NCBI GenBank assembly: GCA_013115135.1
Contig: JABANP010000443.1
Coordinates: 1-43,979 of the forward strand
DNA: 43,979 nucleotides
Direction of reading: 5' to 3'
Origin: Perkinsus olseni
Lineage: Eukaryota; Perkinsozoa; Perkinsida; Perkinsidae
Shown in pieces: positions 10,478-21,327 of the stretch (its first letter is position 1; each line of letters opens with the position of its first letter). The notes below the pieces were generated by a model. That model did no database searches and was not told the origin of the DNA. It saw only the letters and a list, made by a program, of their open reading frames with translations. The position numbers were made by a program, and so were the translations under genes.

Positions 10478-11298
10478 GGCCATGATGGCGGTGGCTAATC
10501 TTCTCCACTATCGTGTAGTTCGGCTTGACGAAGGTTCTCTAATGAGTTGTGTCTTCAAGGCCCTTCGCGCGCGGTCTTAGGGTTGAGATGCCCGTTACTA
10601 TGGTCCTACGATCTTCGTGAGGTCGTGTCGACAGCCCCTTCCAGTGTGTCGCGTTCGTCATTGCTCCCTCATTGGAGGCCTCCACTGTGGAGGCTCCACA
10701 TAACCAATCCTTCGTGACTTAATTGGACCTCACAGCTCAGAGTGAACTTCACTCGAATGGGGGACCTTCACCTTCTCTGAATGAAATCAATGCCTCGGTT
10801 ATGATGATAGTTTATGCCCATATCTTTCAGTTGTGTGTTCGACGAAGGTGGTCCATTGGAAGTTGTCGGGCCTAGAGAGCTCGCCTTCCACACAGGTGAG
10901 ACTTTTCGTCCGAATTAGGTTTCATCGCCCTACCGACCGAAGCCTCCCTCAGGTCCGGCAGTGGGCCCACACTTAGCGACGTATGAGTACAACTCAAACT
11001 CTGGTGCCCGGGCAGCTGAGTTGACCGACAGCGGGAGCGGTGATGCAGCGCTGCCACACGGACCTATATACGCGTAAGTGCATGAAGAGTTGCGATTCGA
11101 CCCATCGAAGTGCTAAACCCTGTACAGTAATTTTTTGTCACGGGCTGGCTCTCGCTGAATGCTATCGGGTGACTTTATTTCAACTCGGCCCGTTCCTCAC
11201 CACATGCGATCGCGACGATCTGTTTCGTCCGCTACCGATGCGTTCGCTACTACCGTCAATTCCCGCCCGTATTTAGAGGGCAAGTAGTGCCGGTGTAG
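10478..11298. other. No gene recognised
   Basis: Short ORFs only. A small inverted repeat (GCCTCCAC and its complement around one T) lies near 10680-10700. Confidence 0.35.
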
Positions 11299-11830
11299 GT
11301 ACTTCAATGGTGGAGCATGTTTCCCGGAATCCCAGTTTCCTGTTGGCTGCCGTAGTGAAGTGCTCTACCGGTACGCGTCCAGTGGTGAGCCAGCTATATT
11401 GAGATGCCCAGTTGGACGCGGCAAAGTGAGTATCTAAGAGACTTGCAATCGTCACGGTCCAGAGCGCCCGGCTCCGATCACGGAAGAGGACTTTTCCAGG
11501 GAGGTGTACTTTCCTCCTGACGTGGGGAACATCCGGGGGGCAATGAGATCATTGAGGAGCCGTTGAATATCGGGATAGCGTGATTCTCGAATTTACGTAG
11601 TGGATTATCTCCTGAATCGCCGATTAGCATTTTTCGTACTGTGAAAATTACTCTTTCCTTCAGGCCATTTTGTCTGGAGTTCACTTCGAGGTGATGCCTG
11701 AAGACCTCGCAGAGCTGCATGACACTGACCTGAGCGAACATGAAGTATGTGAGCTTATGTTCCGCACAGAGAAGAATCTGAAGATACTTGGTCGGCAGCT
11801 TCTTCTTGATCTTGTTTCTCATACCGATCC
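11299..11830 (+). CDS. Unrecognised coding exons
   Basis: Three protein-like blocks lie in order on the plus strand: one with SMVEHVSRNPSFLLAAVV followed by a GTGAGC donor; one with EEDFSREVYFPPDVGN; and a well-bounded exon 11664-11830 (acceptor CCTTCAG, donor GTAAAA) reading FEVMPEDLAELHDTDLSE then EVCELMFRTEKNLKILGR. The last exon is acidic and helical and is the best supported. Phases between the first two blocks could not be settled, and neither start nor stop was found. A 136-codon minus-strand ORF over the same bases is judged to be its shadow. Confidence 0.35.
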
Positions 11831-13389
11831 GTAAAATTGGATACGAAACTTGTTTCTCTCGTCTTTGGGCGTTGATGGTGGTTCCCAATAGGGAGGGTTA
11901 AATGCAGGTAGCTCTTCTATGCCCCTCCAAATGCCCTTGACCGCTGCAGCTAGGGTGACATCTGCGAGTGAGGAGGGCGATACTCATGTACGGTTCAGAT
12001 CGTGCTCTCCCTGACCACGGACTTCCTAGCGTCCGCGTGTGATTGCTCACTCGTGCTCCGCTGCGAGTCCGGCGGTGAACTTATTACTGTCAGTCTTCCC
12101 CTTGGGGCGTTGTGACCCTCGTCGGCTGCGCCTGTACTCTCATCCTATGGACGCGGCTGTTTTGGAGGAAGAAAACCTTCGTAGAGGTCGGTTGGGGCAA
12201 CCTCTAGCTCGACTGCATACTCACTTTTCTACTGTTCTCTGAGCGAACGGGTGGCAAGTCGGCAAAAGATGTGCGGAAACGGTCAAGTGAAAAATTGTGA
12301 TTGTAGCATGGCAACAAACAGAGGGAAACATATATATTTGTTCAGCTCATTACCCCAGCCGAATGGACAGGCTAAGATAGCTAGAGAAAGAATCCCGCGG
12401 GTGCGCCGCGATTTCCCAACTATGAGCGAACTTTCTCTCTCTGTTCTCAGGGGCTGGTATTTGCGATCATTCTCCTGTGGTACGTTGGTCGACTAACTCG
12501 GAGGATATCACGGTTATCTTGGGCTTCGATGATTGCTGCATTCTCCGGTCGATAGTCTTCCTCTGTTGTCTCTAGTGTGACGATGAAAGGCTTCGCTCCG
12601 TCTTAACCCTTCATTTCAGCTATTTTATTTAAGAACTCTGAGAGCTATGAAATAGCCAGTTTCACCTCTTCTGTTTTTCGTCAAACTATTTCATCAGTCG
12701 TTCTGTTCTCTCTTGCTGGAAATTGAACGAGTTATCTTCTTGCGATACCTTCTCACGAGATCGAGTTGGGCGTATCTTCCTCGCCTCATTCAGCCTTAGT
12801 TGCTTCTATGTGGTCCCTAGGGGTCAGAGCAGCGCGGCTCCATAATATCGTCTCCAACACTGCGATTGCAGTCAGGGTGCCGACAACGTCCCCTCAGCCG
12901 CTTGCGATCTTCGCTTGTACGTGGCTGCGAGAGACGAGTCCGAAGGATTGCTTCTTCTTCAGTCGAGACAAACAAGAAATTCCGACGATGGAAATTCATG
13001 CGAATGAAAAAGAAGAAGTAGGTTGCTATTGACTGTACACTCTGTTGCTTGTTGTCAGTCTAGTACTTTAAGAATGAGTTTACAATCAAGATTCACACCC
13101 TTGCTTCTACTGTTCCTCTACTGGGACTGAATTCCCTCGGAGATGCGACTGGGGAGTGTTTATCTACTAGCTTGGTGTTGGGAAGTGCACGCTACGAATT
13201 TGATGTGCTGTATAGGTACAACAAGTATTGATGCGGAGAACGCGTCATGGCCATACTTGAGTTTCTGCTATTATCCACTCGCCATTGTGTTCAGTTGTAC
13301 CCGGGGTGACTACCGGCGATCGTACTGAGCATAGGTCCGTGGTTTAAGGTTCTGTTGAGGGTGAGGTTGCTAGTCATTTCACTTGCCAT
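11831..13389. other. No gene recognised
   Basis: Small frames such as 12039-12242 and 12766-13032 have no motif and no consistent splice context. The interval ends at the IF-2 start. Confidence 0.35.
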
Positions 13390-16300
13390 ATGATACTCCG
13401 GCGAGAGCTCTTCGCCGCATGTGGAGATGCCGCAGCAAGGAATCCGTTTCGAGTTTGTGTGCGGCAATACCATAAAAAGGGTTCTTCCTTTCTTGCACGT
13501 AAAACGGCGAGAGATACCATCGTCAAAGGAAGGGAGTCTCGAGATAAGGTGAGACGGGGTTGTTCTGTCGACCACTCTCCTATCTAAGCTCTGTATTTTA
13601 ATACTGATCGTGGGAAATTCTTCTGTTTCTCGCAAGAGTCATTGATGTTTAATGGAAAAAAGATCAATGATTGATCTTCTTTTCGAGATTTACGAACGAA
13701 AACTCAGATCTCTGAGCGTGCCGTACTGCCGAATCAGTCATTTGACCCGCTACATCGCGAGTCTCAGGTTATTTTAGTACCGCCTTACCTTGGCGCCTCG
13801 GAGCTGCGATTGATGCTGCCGATCGATTACTCGGCAGCGCTTAGTCTTTGCGGGGCCAGGTAAGAACAGCACACCGCTGACACTTGACTGTCGATCCGAC
13901 AGTGTCGAATGATCTCGAAAAGCTAGACCCTCCCGCGAACGTGGATCATCTCAGGCAGTATCTAAAGAAGTACTACTGGAACGACCATGAAGGCCGAGAG
14001 TTCGAGACTACAAGCAAACGGAAGGTCATTGTCCCGTTCGATAATATCGTCCGGTCACTCTACAAGTAGGGCTCTATCCTAGGGTTTCTCACTCCGTAGG
14101 CCCCCCAAGTTTCGAGTTGTACCTCACGTAGGTTCGGGATGGAGCCGAGGATGATTGACATGGAGCCCGAGTGGGATTCAGAAAACCTACCGATCAAATC
14201 TGGACTCGCCACGAAATCGGTGGGGAATGGAGAGTCGTGAGGACTTGGCTGGAGTTACGCATCTTGAGTACACTCAAGATTCACCACCATCATTGGTCCA
14301 CCATAAATTGGAGTAAAGATGGATCGATGAGCTTTCCTCTGACGGCCTTCCAGTACTTGGCCGTTCTCTTCGATCGTCTTTGCGGGAGCTCGGTTATGTT
14401 CTTTAGTGTGGCCTTCTGTCGCGGTCGCTCTTGTTAATCCTCAATCGTCGTGACCTCTTCAGGTCCCGGTGGTTGTCGTAGTCGGCCACATCAACCATGG
14501 TAAGACCACCTTCCTGGATACATTGCGCGGCACTAATGTTGTGGAGGCGGAGCCTGGTCACATCACTCAGTCGGTAGGCATCTATTCTTCTCTTATGGAT
14601 CGATTGACCTTTTACATAGGTGCGAGCTTTCACAATGGACCTGCCAGAGGCGTCGCATGGAACAACTGCAGAACAAGCATCATTCGATACTGAGAGGATG
14701 ACGTTCATTGATACACCTGGGTGGGTCTATCTAGCTCAGTTCAATACGCGCGCACCCGCAGCTGATACTCAAACGGGTCTGCAAGCTACATGTAAATTGC
14801 ACCGTGGGAGAAAAGCTCTCACTGCAGAGGATTCCTCTGAGTTCCTCTGAGAGGAAGAAGCTCTTTGTTATAAAACATCTCAGGCTGTGACGTGAATCGC
14901 GCCTTCATGACTCTGTCTCACGCGTGACTCATATGTTGTTGTCATGTGGACCAACATAACCTATGTTATTATTTCTTATCGTTACTCGTGGGCGATCAGC
15001 CGAGTTTGCTTGTAGCCGATCAGCCGGTTTTGCTCGTGGCCGAACTCGTTGGCTCCCTCCACTGGAGGGCCTTCAGGTCATAGGAACTTCCTATTAGGAA
15101 GGTGATTCTCTGGTCCACCTCGCACAGAATCCAATCTGAGCAGTTGGCAAGGGAAGCACATACTCCCGTTGGTGCGAGCCTCGCCTCGCCGATTAGGGTC
15201 TGCCGGCTACGGGATGGACCACGCGTTGTTTTGTTAACCGAGAAGCCATAGAAACACCTATTTATCGTTGCGCGCGATGACCTCTGGAGGTCACTCGTAA
15301 AGGGTGGCATAACTGTTGTGGGATCTTTTGAGCAACGAGCAAAGATCTATGCGTACCCCTATGCGCTCACTTTGAGCAATTTACCGACGTTTACCGAGGT
15401 TGTGGGCTTCATGGAAGCGAAGAACGCAGACTTAGTGTTCAGACCAGCATTTGGGTTGTCTTCTTCTGCCCACACCTACCGAGGCTTACTGGGAGAATAT
15501 GATTTCCCTGCATATTATGTAACGCACATTGCGAGTGGGAAGGAGGTCGCAGTTTAATGCGGAAAGGAGGATGCACGCGTGAGAGTCGAATGAATGCTGT
15601 ATTCCGGAAAACAGGGCTGGGAGTTGCTACGGTGATAGGGAGTTTATTTGTTGACATCGAGTCGGATACATCTTTCGCCTGATGGTAATTAGCCGAGAGG
15701 GCAGACAAATTTTGAGAGTGAGTCCAAGATCAACATGGGCTTCATTCGGCTGGGTTGGGAGCGGAGGAATTCGCAACTGGGCTGCGTTGACGGCTCCCAG
15801 GCAGGAAGCTGCAGCCAATGTATGAACAGCGAATGGCATCCTCCGTTGCGATCATGGGAGCTGAGGAGAATTAGTGCCTCTCGCGAGACGACCCGCTCGG
15901 CTCAGAGTCGGGGAGAAGAGTGTTACACTGCCTGTTAGCGACTTCTCACGCGGGGACCGCACGGCGGGGTTCTGTTCGTATTCGGTGAACCGTTCACGTT
16001 TCTGAGCATCCATGTTGCGTGTGAAGATGAGGATGGTTTTTGCTGCCTCGCGACCCCGCTTGAAGCCGTCGATACATTCCCGTGATGGGAACCCACCGAG
16101 GATCGCTCGGTCGAATCCTGGAGGTGGGTCTCTTCCAGGTTGTCGGAATCGAAAATTCTCTTGCTTATTCTCCTTTAGAGCTTCATGTTTCTGTTCGAGT
16201 GGCCAGCATGTTACGGTATTCTCAGGCACGCGGCATTCGAAACATCGCGCGGCCGGGCGGTTGAAGTAGCTGACTGCGCTCTAGTGATTGTCTCAGTGGA

Positions 16301-19300
16301 GTAAGTGTCTGTCTTCGTCTCCTGTTCAACGCGTCTCAACGGCTGCCTCCAGAAATGGCGCGGATATTCAGACAGAGGAGGTCCTCCTGCAGGCAGACGC
16401 TTTTCGAGTGCCGGTTGTCTTCGTAAGAGGGATTCTCCCGCCGGGGGAGCGCAGGCAGTGGTCTTCTGTTTTGTACAGGCGCTGAACAAGATTGATCTGC
16501 CGTACGCCAACGTGGAGTTGGTCAGGAACGAATTGGCGTGAGTAACGGCTGAGATCTGATCCACTCTCCGAGTAATTCCTCTCTGCTCCACGATTAAGAC
16601 ACCCAGTACCTCCTCGCGGTTGCGCTAGCGGATGAAAGAGCGTCAGCGCTTGAACGCTGTGAAAAAGCGGACCGGGTTAGGTGTCATCAGTTACCAATGT
16701 GCCAAGCTGTATGAAGCCGGCATGGTTAGCAGCGATTTCTCTGACGCTGCTCGGAAAGCTGTACCGATCTCGGCTCTGCACGGAACCAACATTACTGAGG
16801 TGAAGGGTCGCCGGCGAAAGGTGTTCTGCACCTCATGCTAAACGATGTCCGTCCAGTCGTGGACGGGGCGCGAGGTGCAACTTTTTTGAAACACTTTTAT
16901 CAACAAGGGCTGGCGTTGCTGTTTTCGTCATTGTCCATTCGAAACCACTGGAATTAGAGGGTCGGTTCCTCGGTTGACGAGCAAGCTTCGCTTGCGGGAT
17001 AAGCGTTGTGGCAGGTAGTGGAGTCCTTGCAGCATTCCATCGGCGAGATTGTAACGGAGAACCAGCAAGACCTCCCGCTACACCACGTAAGAATGGGAAT
17101 AGGTATAACTAGAATGCACAATGACATATGAACTCCACGTTTCCGGAAACGTGATCGAGACGCATCACGATTATTGTTGATTCGTTGCTGAATCAACGAA
17201 GAAATATAGTTCCAGGGCGGACTTGGAACTATATGCGATCCGAATGCTTCCAGTACTCCCGTAACTTCCGTAAGAGGCGTTCCCAAGCGACAACAAAAAT
17301 CCATAATATTGCTCCTGTGTGCCGATGAAAAGATACAGACGAGGATGCTAAGGTCGGTGCGAGAGCAGGCACAAGACGTTCCTGGTAAAGTTTTCACGCA
17401 TGCTCTGTCGGCCGACTCGGAGCCTCGATATTCCTCTCATTGTAGATACCTGCCCCGTCAGTCACTCCCGGGATGGTTGCCCAGTTCTACAGAAGCACCA
17501 AAAAGAGTAGGAAGTTGCCCACTGTGCTGGAATTTCGTGGCGCAGCGACGGTTTTAATAGGGAAGTATAATGCTCACTGAGTAGAGTTCTCGCCGAACTG
17601 CCCCATCGTAGGTCTTGAATTTTCCCTATCGCTAGATCGCCGGGAAGTGTGCCGCGGAATGATGCTCTCCCTCAGGGAATGACTACCTCACTGACGTTGA
17701 CCTCCCAGTCACCGGAGCTCTGGTGATCATCGACATCACCAACAACGTGTCGCAAGGGCGTATTATTCTTTGCCTGGTGAAGCACGGCGTCGTGATGAAG
17801 GGCAGCTTCTTCGTAGCGGGCAGTGCATTTGGCCAAGTCGAGCGGATGTGGGATGCTGACAAGGGAACCAAGGCTGAGAGTGAGACGCTCTGGTGCCGCC
17901 TGTGTTCACGAGTTGTGACTCGAGCGAACAACTCATCGCATTACTTCCGAGAGGACTCAGAAGTTCGGACCGGTCGGACATCTGATAGCCTATCAGTGAT
18001 AGGGCTAGCTCCGAATCTCATCTCGGCACGGGGTCCTTACTGCCGCCGCTCTGCTGGGTTCGTTTCTATTAGCGTTTTGACAGATTTGATACTATCACGC
18101 AGTCTCAATATATGGGATGTGGTTGGTTGTCTTTGCAGTCACGAAGGCGACACCTGGCATGGCAGTGCAGATAGTTGGGCTGAAGAAACAGAGGAGAGGC
18201 AAGGATGGTACTTGTAGCGCCACGGATATTGTTATGGTCATGGCCAAGGAACGAGCATGGCGATTATCAGCGTAAGGAGTTGTGAGGAAACTCCAAGACA
18301 AGGCGAGATTCACAAGATTTGCCGCTGTGAGCAGGTATCGCCAAAACATCGAGAACTTGTCGGAAATTCAAACAGCTGGGCCTCCTATCGAAGTGCCTTG
18401 GTCGAGCGACGGAATATCGAAGACTCAGGCGGACATGCCGAGACCGGTGGATGAACCTGTTGGCGAGAGAGCGGTGAGAAGCTGGAAGTTACTTGAGCAG
18501 GTTCATGTGCAATATCCAGATCGAAAACTCTGTCCCGAATTCCCATAATTTTGTGTCTGTTCTGACGCTATTTTAGCTAGTCTCAAAATTCTTTCTATAT
18601 TTTCATCTTCCGAACTTGCTACCCTACCCTCTTGTGTTGATTTCTAGAGCGAGTTTTGTAGGTATCGCGTGACTGGTTGAACAAGGACCGGACGGTTTCG
18701 GAGTACGGGGAAGTGGGATACAATGACAATAGGGTCTTCAAGGACGGAGCGGCAGCAGAATCCCCGCGAGAGGAGTACGAGGCTCTGGCGAGGCTGGGTG
18801 AGCACAACCCGCTGGTGGGCTTCGAGGCCGAGGACTATGAAGGTGATTTTGCGTGCCTCGTGCTTGCGCATTCGTCGTGAATCTTCAGGGTCCGTGCCGA
18901 ACTACAAGCAGATGAGGGACTTCGAGTTGGCTGAGCAGGATACTAAGGAAAGGTTAAAAGCGGAGAAGATTCGCCTGGCTAAGCTGGCCTCTGGTACGCC
19001 GCACAGCATAGTGGTGGAGCCGGAGCAAAAGCCGGAAGTAAGGGCGGCTCTGGAAGATACTGAATCTTGGTTGCACTGGACCGGATTATTCGCGACGGGC
19101 CTCACAGATGTGGAATGTTGCTGCTGTAGACTACTGAATGACTGCTCTTCGAACACTGACCTCTCTTAGCGATGAGATCAGCAGTAATTTTTCGTATCTT
19201 TGGAATAGGGATCCGCGTCGTTGAGCAGGTTGCAATGCTAGGCACTGCCTAGTAGGCAGTCCTGTGGAGGCTCAGCATTAGCTAGGCCTGGACTAGTCCA

Positions 19301-21205
19301 TTTTTTCCGTCTAGTGAGGAAGTCATTAGACCATTGATTGAGGTGAAGAAATCTCTCTGAAACTGTGTGATCGGGGCGGTGATTTAACTGATGGCATCTC
19401 TACACACGGCTAATTGTCCTCGCTGGCCCTTGTTGGTGAGATCTTGATACTCTTTCGCTTCGCTCCGCCTGGGGAATGAACCTCCTTGGGTGAATTGCGA
19501 CGGAATTGACTAACTTCGATTCAGGAGGAACCAGCGAAGCCTCAGCGTGGCGGCAGAAAGAGTTCTCGAAAGGCCCAAGCTCGGCAGGAGGCGATGGATA
19601 GTACAGCAGAAGAGAAGCCTTCCGCCGCAGCTGCGCACAGTAAAGATTCCATGTGAGAAGAACCAATGCGCTGTTGCCTGGGGAGCATCTGGCTTCTATT
19701 TGTGCAGTTATTACGTTGAGCGGAGGAACTGGCAGGAGGACGCCGTTACAGACACCAGACGGATCATTGAGCGCTGGGGAGAGCGCGATGTGAACAACTG
19801 GAAGGAGAAGGAAGAACAAAAAGCTCACTATAAGGAGGTAAGCGATGCATTCGCTACGAGAGAAGGTCACCGGTGTACGGGTGCAGAGAACTAATTTTGA
19901 AATTCTTCGTCGTTTACGATAAGTCATGAATTTTGTGAAATTCCCGCTGGTGGACGTAACGAAAATTCAGACCGAAAGTTCTTTGTTATTCACTCGTACC
20001 GCCTCTGTTGGTCACTAAATCGACTGAGTTTTGTGGCTGCGATGTTAGTTCACTTTCAACTCTTTGCTGAACGCGTGAGAGTACGGATCTTTCTTAAGGG
20101 TTGCTGGTCGCTGTGCACTGGATCTGTCATCTGGATTTCTCCCGCAGGAACAACAGGCGATGGAGGCCATCAGGGCAGAGATCTTCGGTCGAAGGAAGAA
20201 CCGGGAACATAGAGAGAAACTAGATCTCACTGAGTGAGTTTGTGAATAGTTCCCTGTTAGGTTAGCTCTTCCAACTATTGCGCATGAAACCTGGCAGCAC
20301 GAAGCGTCTTTCCCGAGAAAAACGCGTCTTTCATCGATAATTTCCCTGAGAAATGCCTGGGCGTTATCTAGCGCTCTCCCACGAGGCGCGTGTTCTTCCA
20401 GTATAGGAAAACTCTTATAGTGAAACTATGTTACGGTGCCGCTAACGCTCGCCACGTCGGTGAGCGGATGCCTGTAGTGAAGGTACGAGGATTTGCCAGA
20501 GGCTAAGTTGGTACTGCCGGTGATACTGAAGACACAGTCGGTGAACGTGTTTGATGGCATCATGGATGAGATCGAAATGATAGAGAAGGAATTCAGTAAG
20601 TTGGTGACAGTGTGAGTGTTCAGCTAGAGGCCTCAGATATGCGGATACCGATAGTTCACGGTGGAGTGGGCCCTGTCCTGAAGAAAGATGTTGAGCATGC
20701 GGTTGTTGAGAGGGACTACGGCTATTGCCCAATTTACACCGTCCAGGTGTGTGAGATTGAATAGTAGTCGGTTCACTTATTTTCTGAAAACAGTGATCAA
20801 TTTCCCACGTCCAGTCCATCCAAGCTAGGGCTGAACGATAGCAATACAGCGCACCACAAGTTGGCGAGCATTTCCGCGGTTTTGAGTGTGAACTTTCGCA
20901 AAGCTTTTGTGACTTTCAATAACAATCGAAAATCGTCGAAAACTTCGAAAGCTGGTCGGATACATCGATAATTCGTCGTTATTGCTAACTTTGTTTGCGG
21001 TCTGCTGTCCTATTATCAGGTCGGGGTGCACCCAACTGCTCGACAGCACGCTGAGGATTCTAACGTCCCTGTGAAAAATTTCGATGTTTTTACGGACCTT
21101 CTTGAGGACATCCGTTCGCGATGTAAACTCGTCATCGAGCGGAAACGGAAAATTGACCAGTATGAGAAAATGCGGCTCAAACATTCTCAGCTAGCTGAGC
21201 CATGA
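13390..21205 (+). CDS. Mitochondrial-type translation initiation factor IF-2, 22 exons
   Basis: Exons joining in phase: 13390-13548, 13768-13859, 13955-14065, 14132-14219, 14463-14573, 14620-14720, 16226-16300, 16353-16422, 16479-16537, 16691-16799, 17288-17384, 17676-17879, 18139-18271, 18287-18473, 18662-18842, 18889-19037, 19525-19652, 19708-19837, 20148-20233, 20483-20595, 20637-20746, 21020-21205; about 892 residues. IF-2 is the GTPase that brings initiator tRNA to the small subunit of bacterial-type (here probably mitochondrial) ribosomes. G1 is [15 protein letters not shown]3 FIDTPGHAAFE (split by a 1,505-nt intron), G4 ALNKIDLP, G5 ISALHG. Domain [17 protein letters not shown] and [12 protein letters not shown]. 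Then a charged insert of about 200 residues (exons 15-19), domain III ([18 protein letters not shown], then [16 protein letters not shown]) and domain IV ([18 protein letters not shown]). The Arg-rich start ([12 protein letters not shown]) suits a transit peptide. The 18271/18287 junction is unusual (see findings); exons 2-4 are less certain. Confidence 0.88.
15270..15557 (+). other. Coding-like block inside IF-2 intron 6
   Basis: Within the 1,505-nt intron that splits the DTPG|H motif, a plus-strand open frame of about 95 codons reads protein-like: [20 protein letters not shown], then [18 protein letters not shown], ending before TAA at 15557. It cannot be part of IF-2, because no insertion is tolerated between DTPG and H in the G3 motif. 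It is either a nested gene fragment or a relic. Family not recognised. Confidence 0.35.
17136..17234. repeat. Inverted repeats in IF-2 intron 10
   Basis: An 18-bp perfect palindrome (CACGTTTCCGGAAACGTG, 17136-17153) and an 11-bp inverted repeat (17204-17214 with 17224-17234) lie within the 488-nt intron before exon 11. They may be decayed mobile-element ends or simply hairpins in a long intron. Confidence 0.7.
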
Positions 21206-21327
21206 TAACCGTGAAAGAATTTACCGTTTCTGATATCTTCATGTTTCTGCTAAGTTTGGGAGTAGTGTTATCGAGCATGCTACCGCTGAAATTGAGAGGA
21301 AATGCGCTCACCTCGACTAGTTGCATC

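Noticed and set aside
11478..11888. 136-codon minus-strand ORF
   Set aside because: It lies antisense to the well-bounded plus-strand exon 11664-11830, which has better splice signals and composition.
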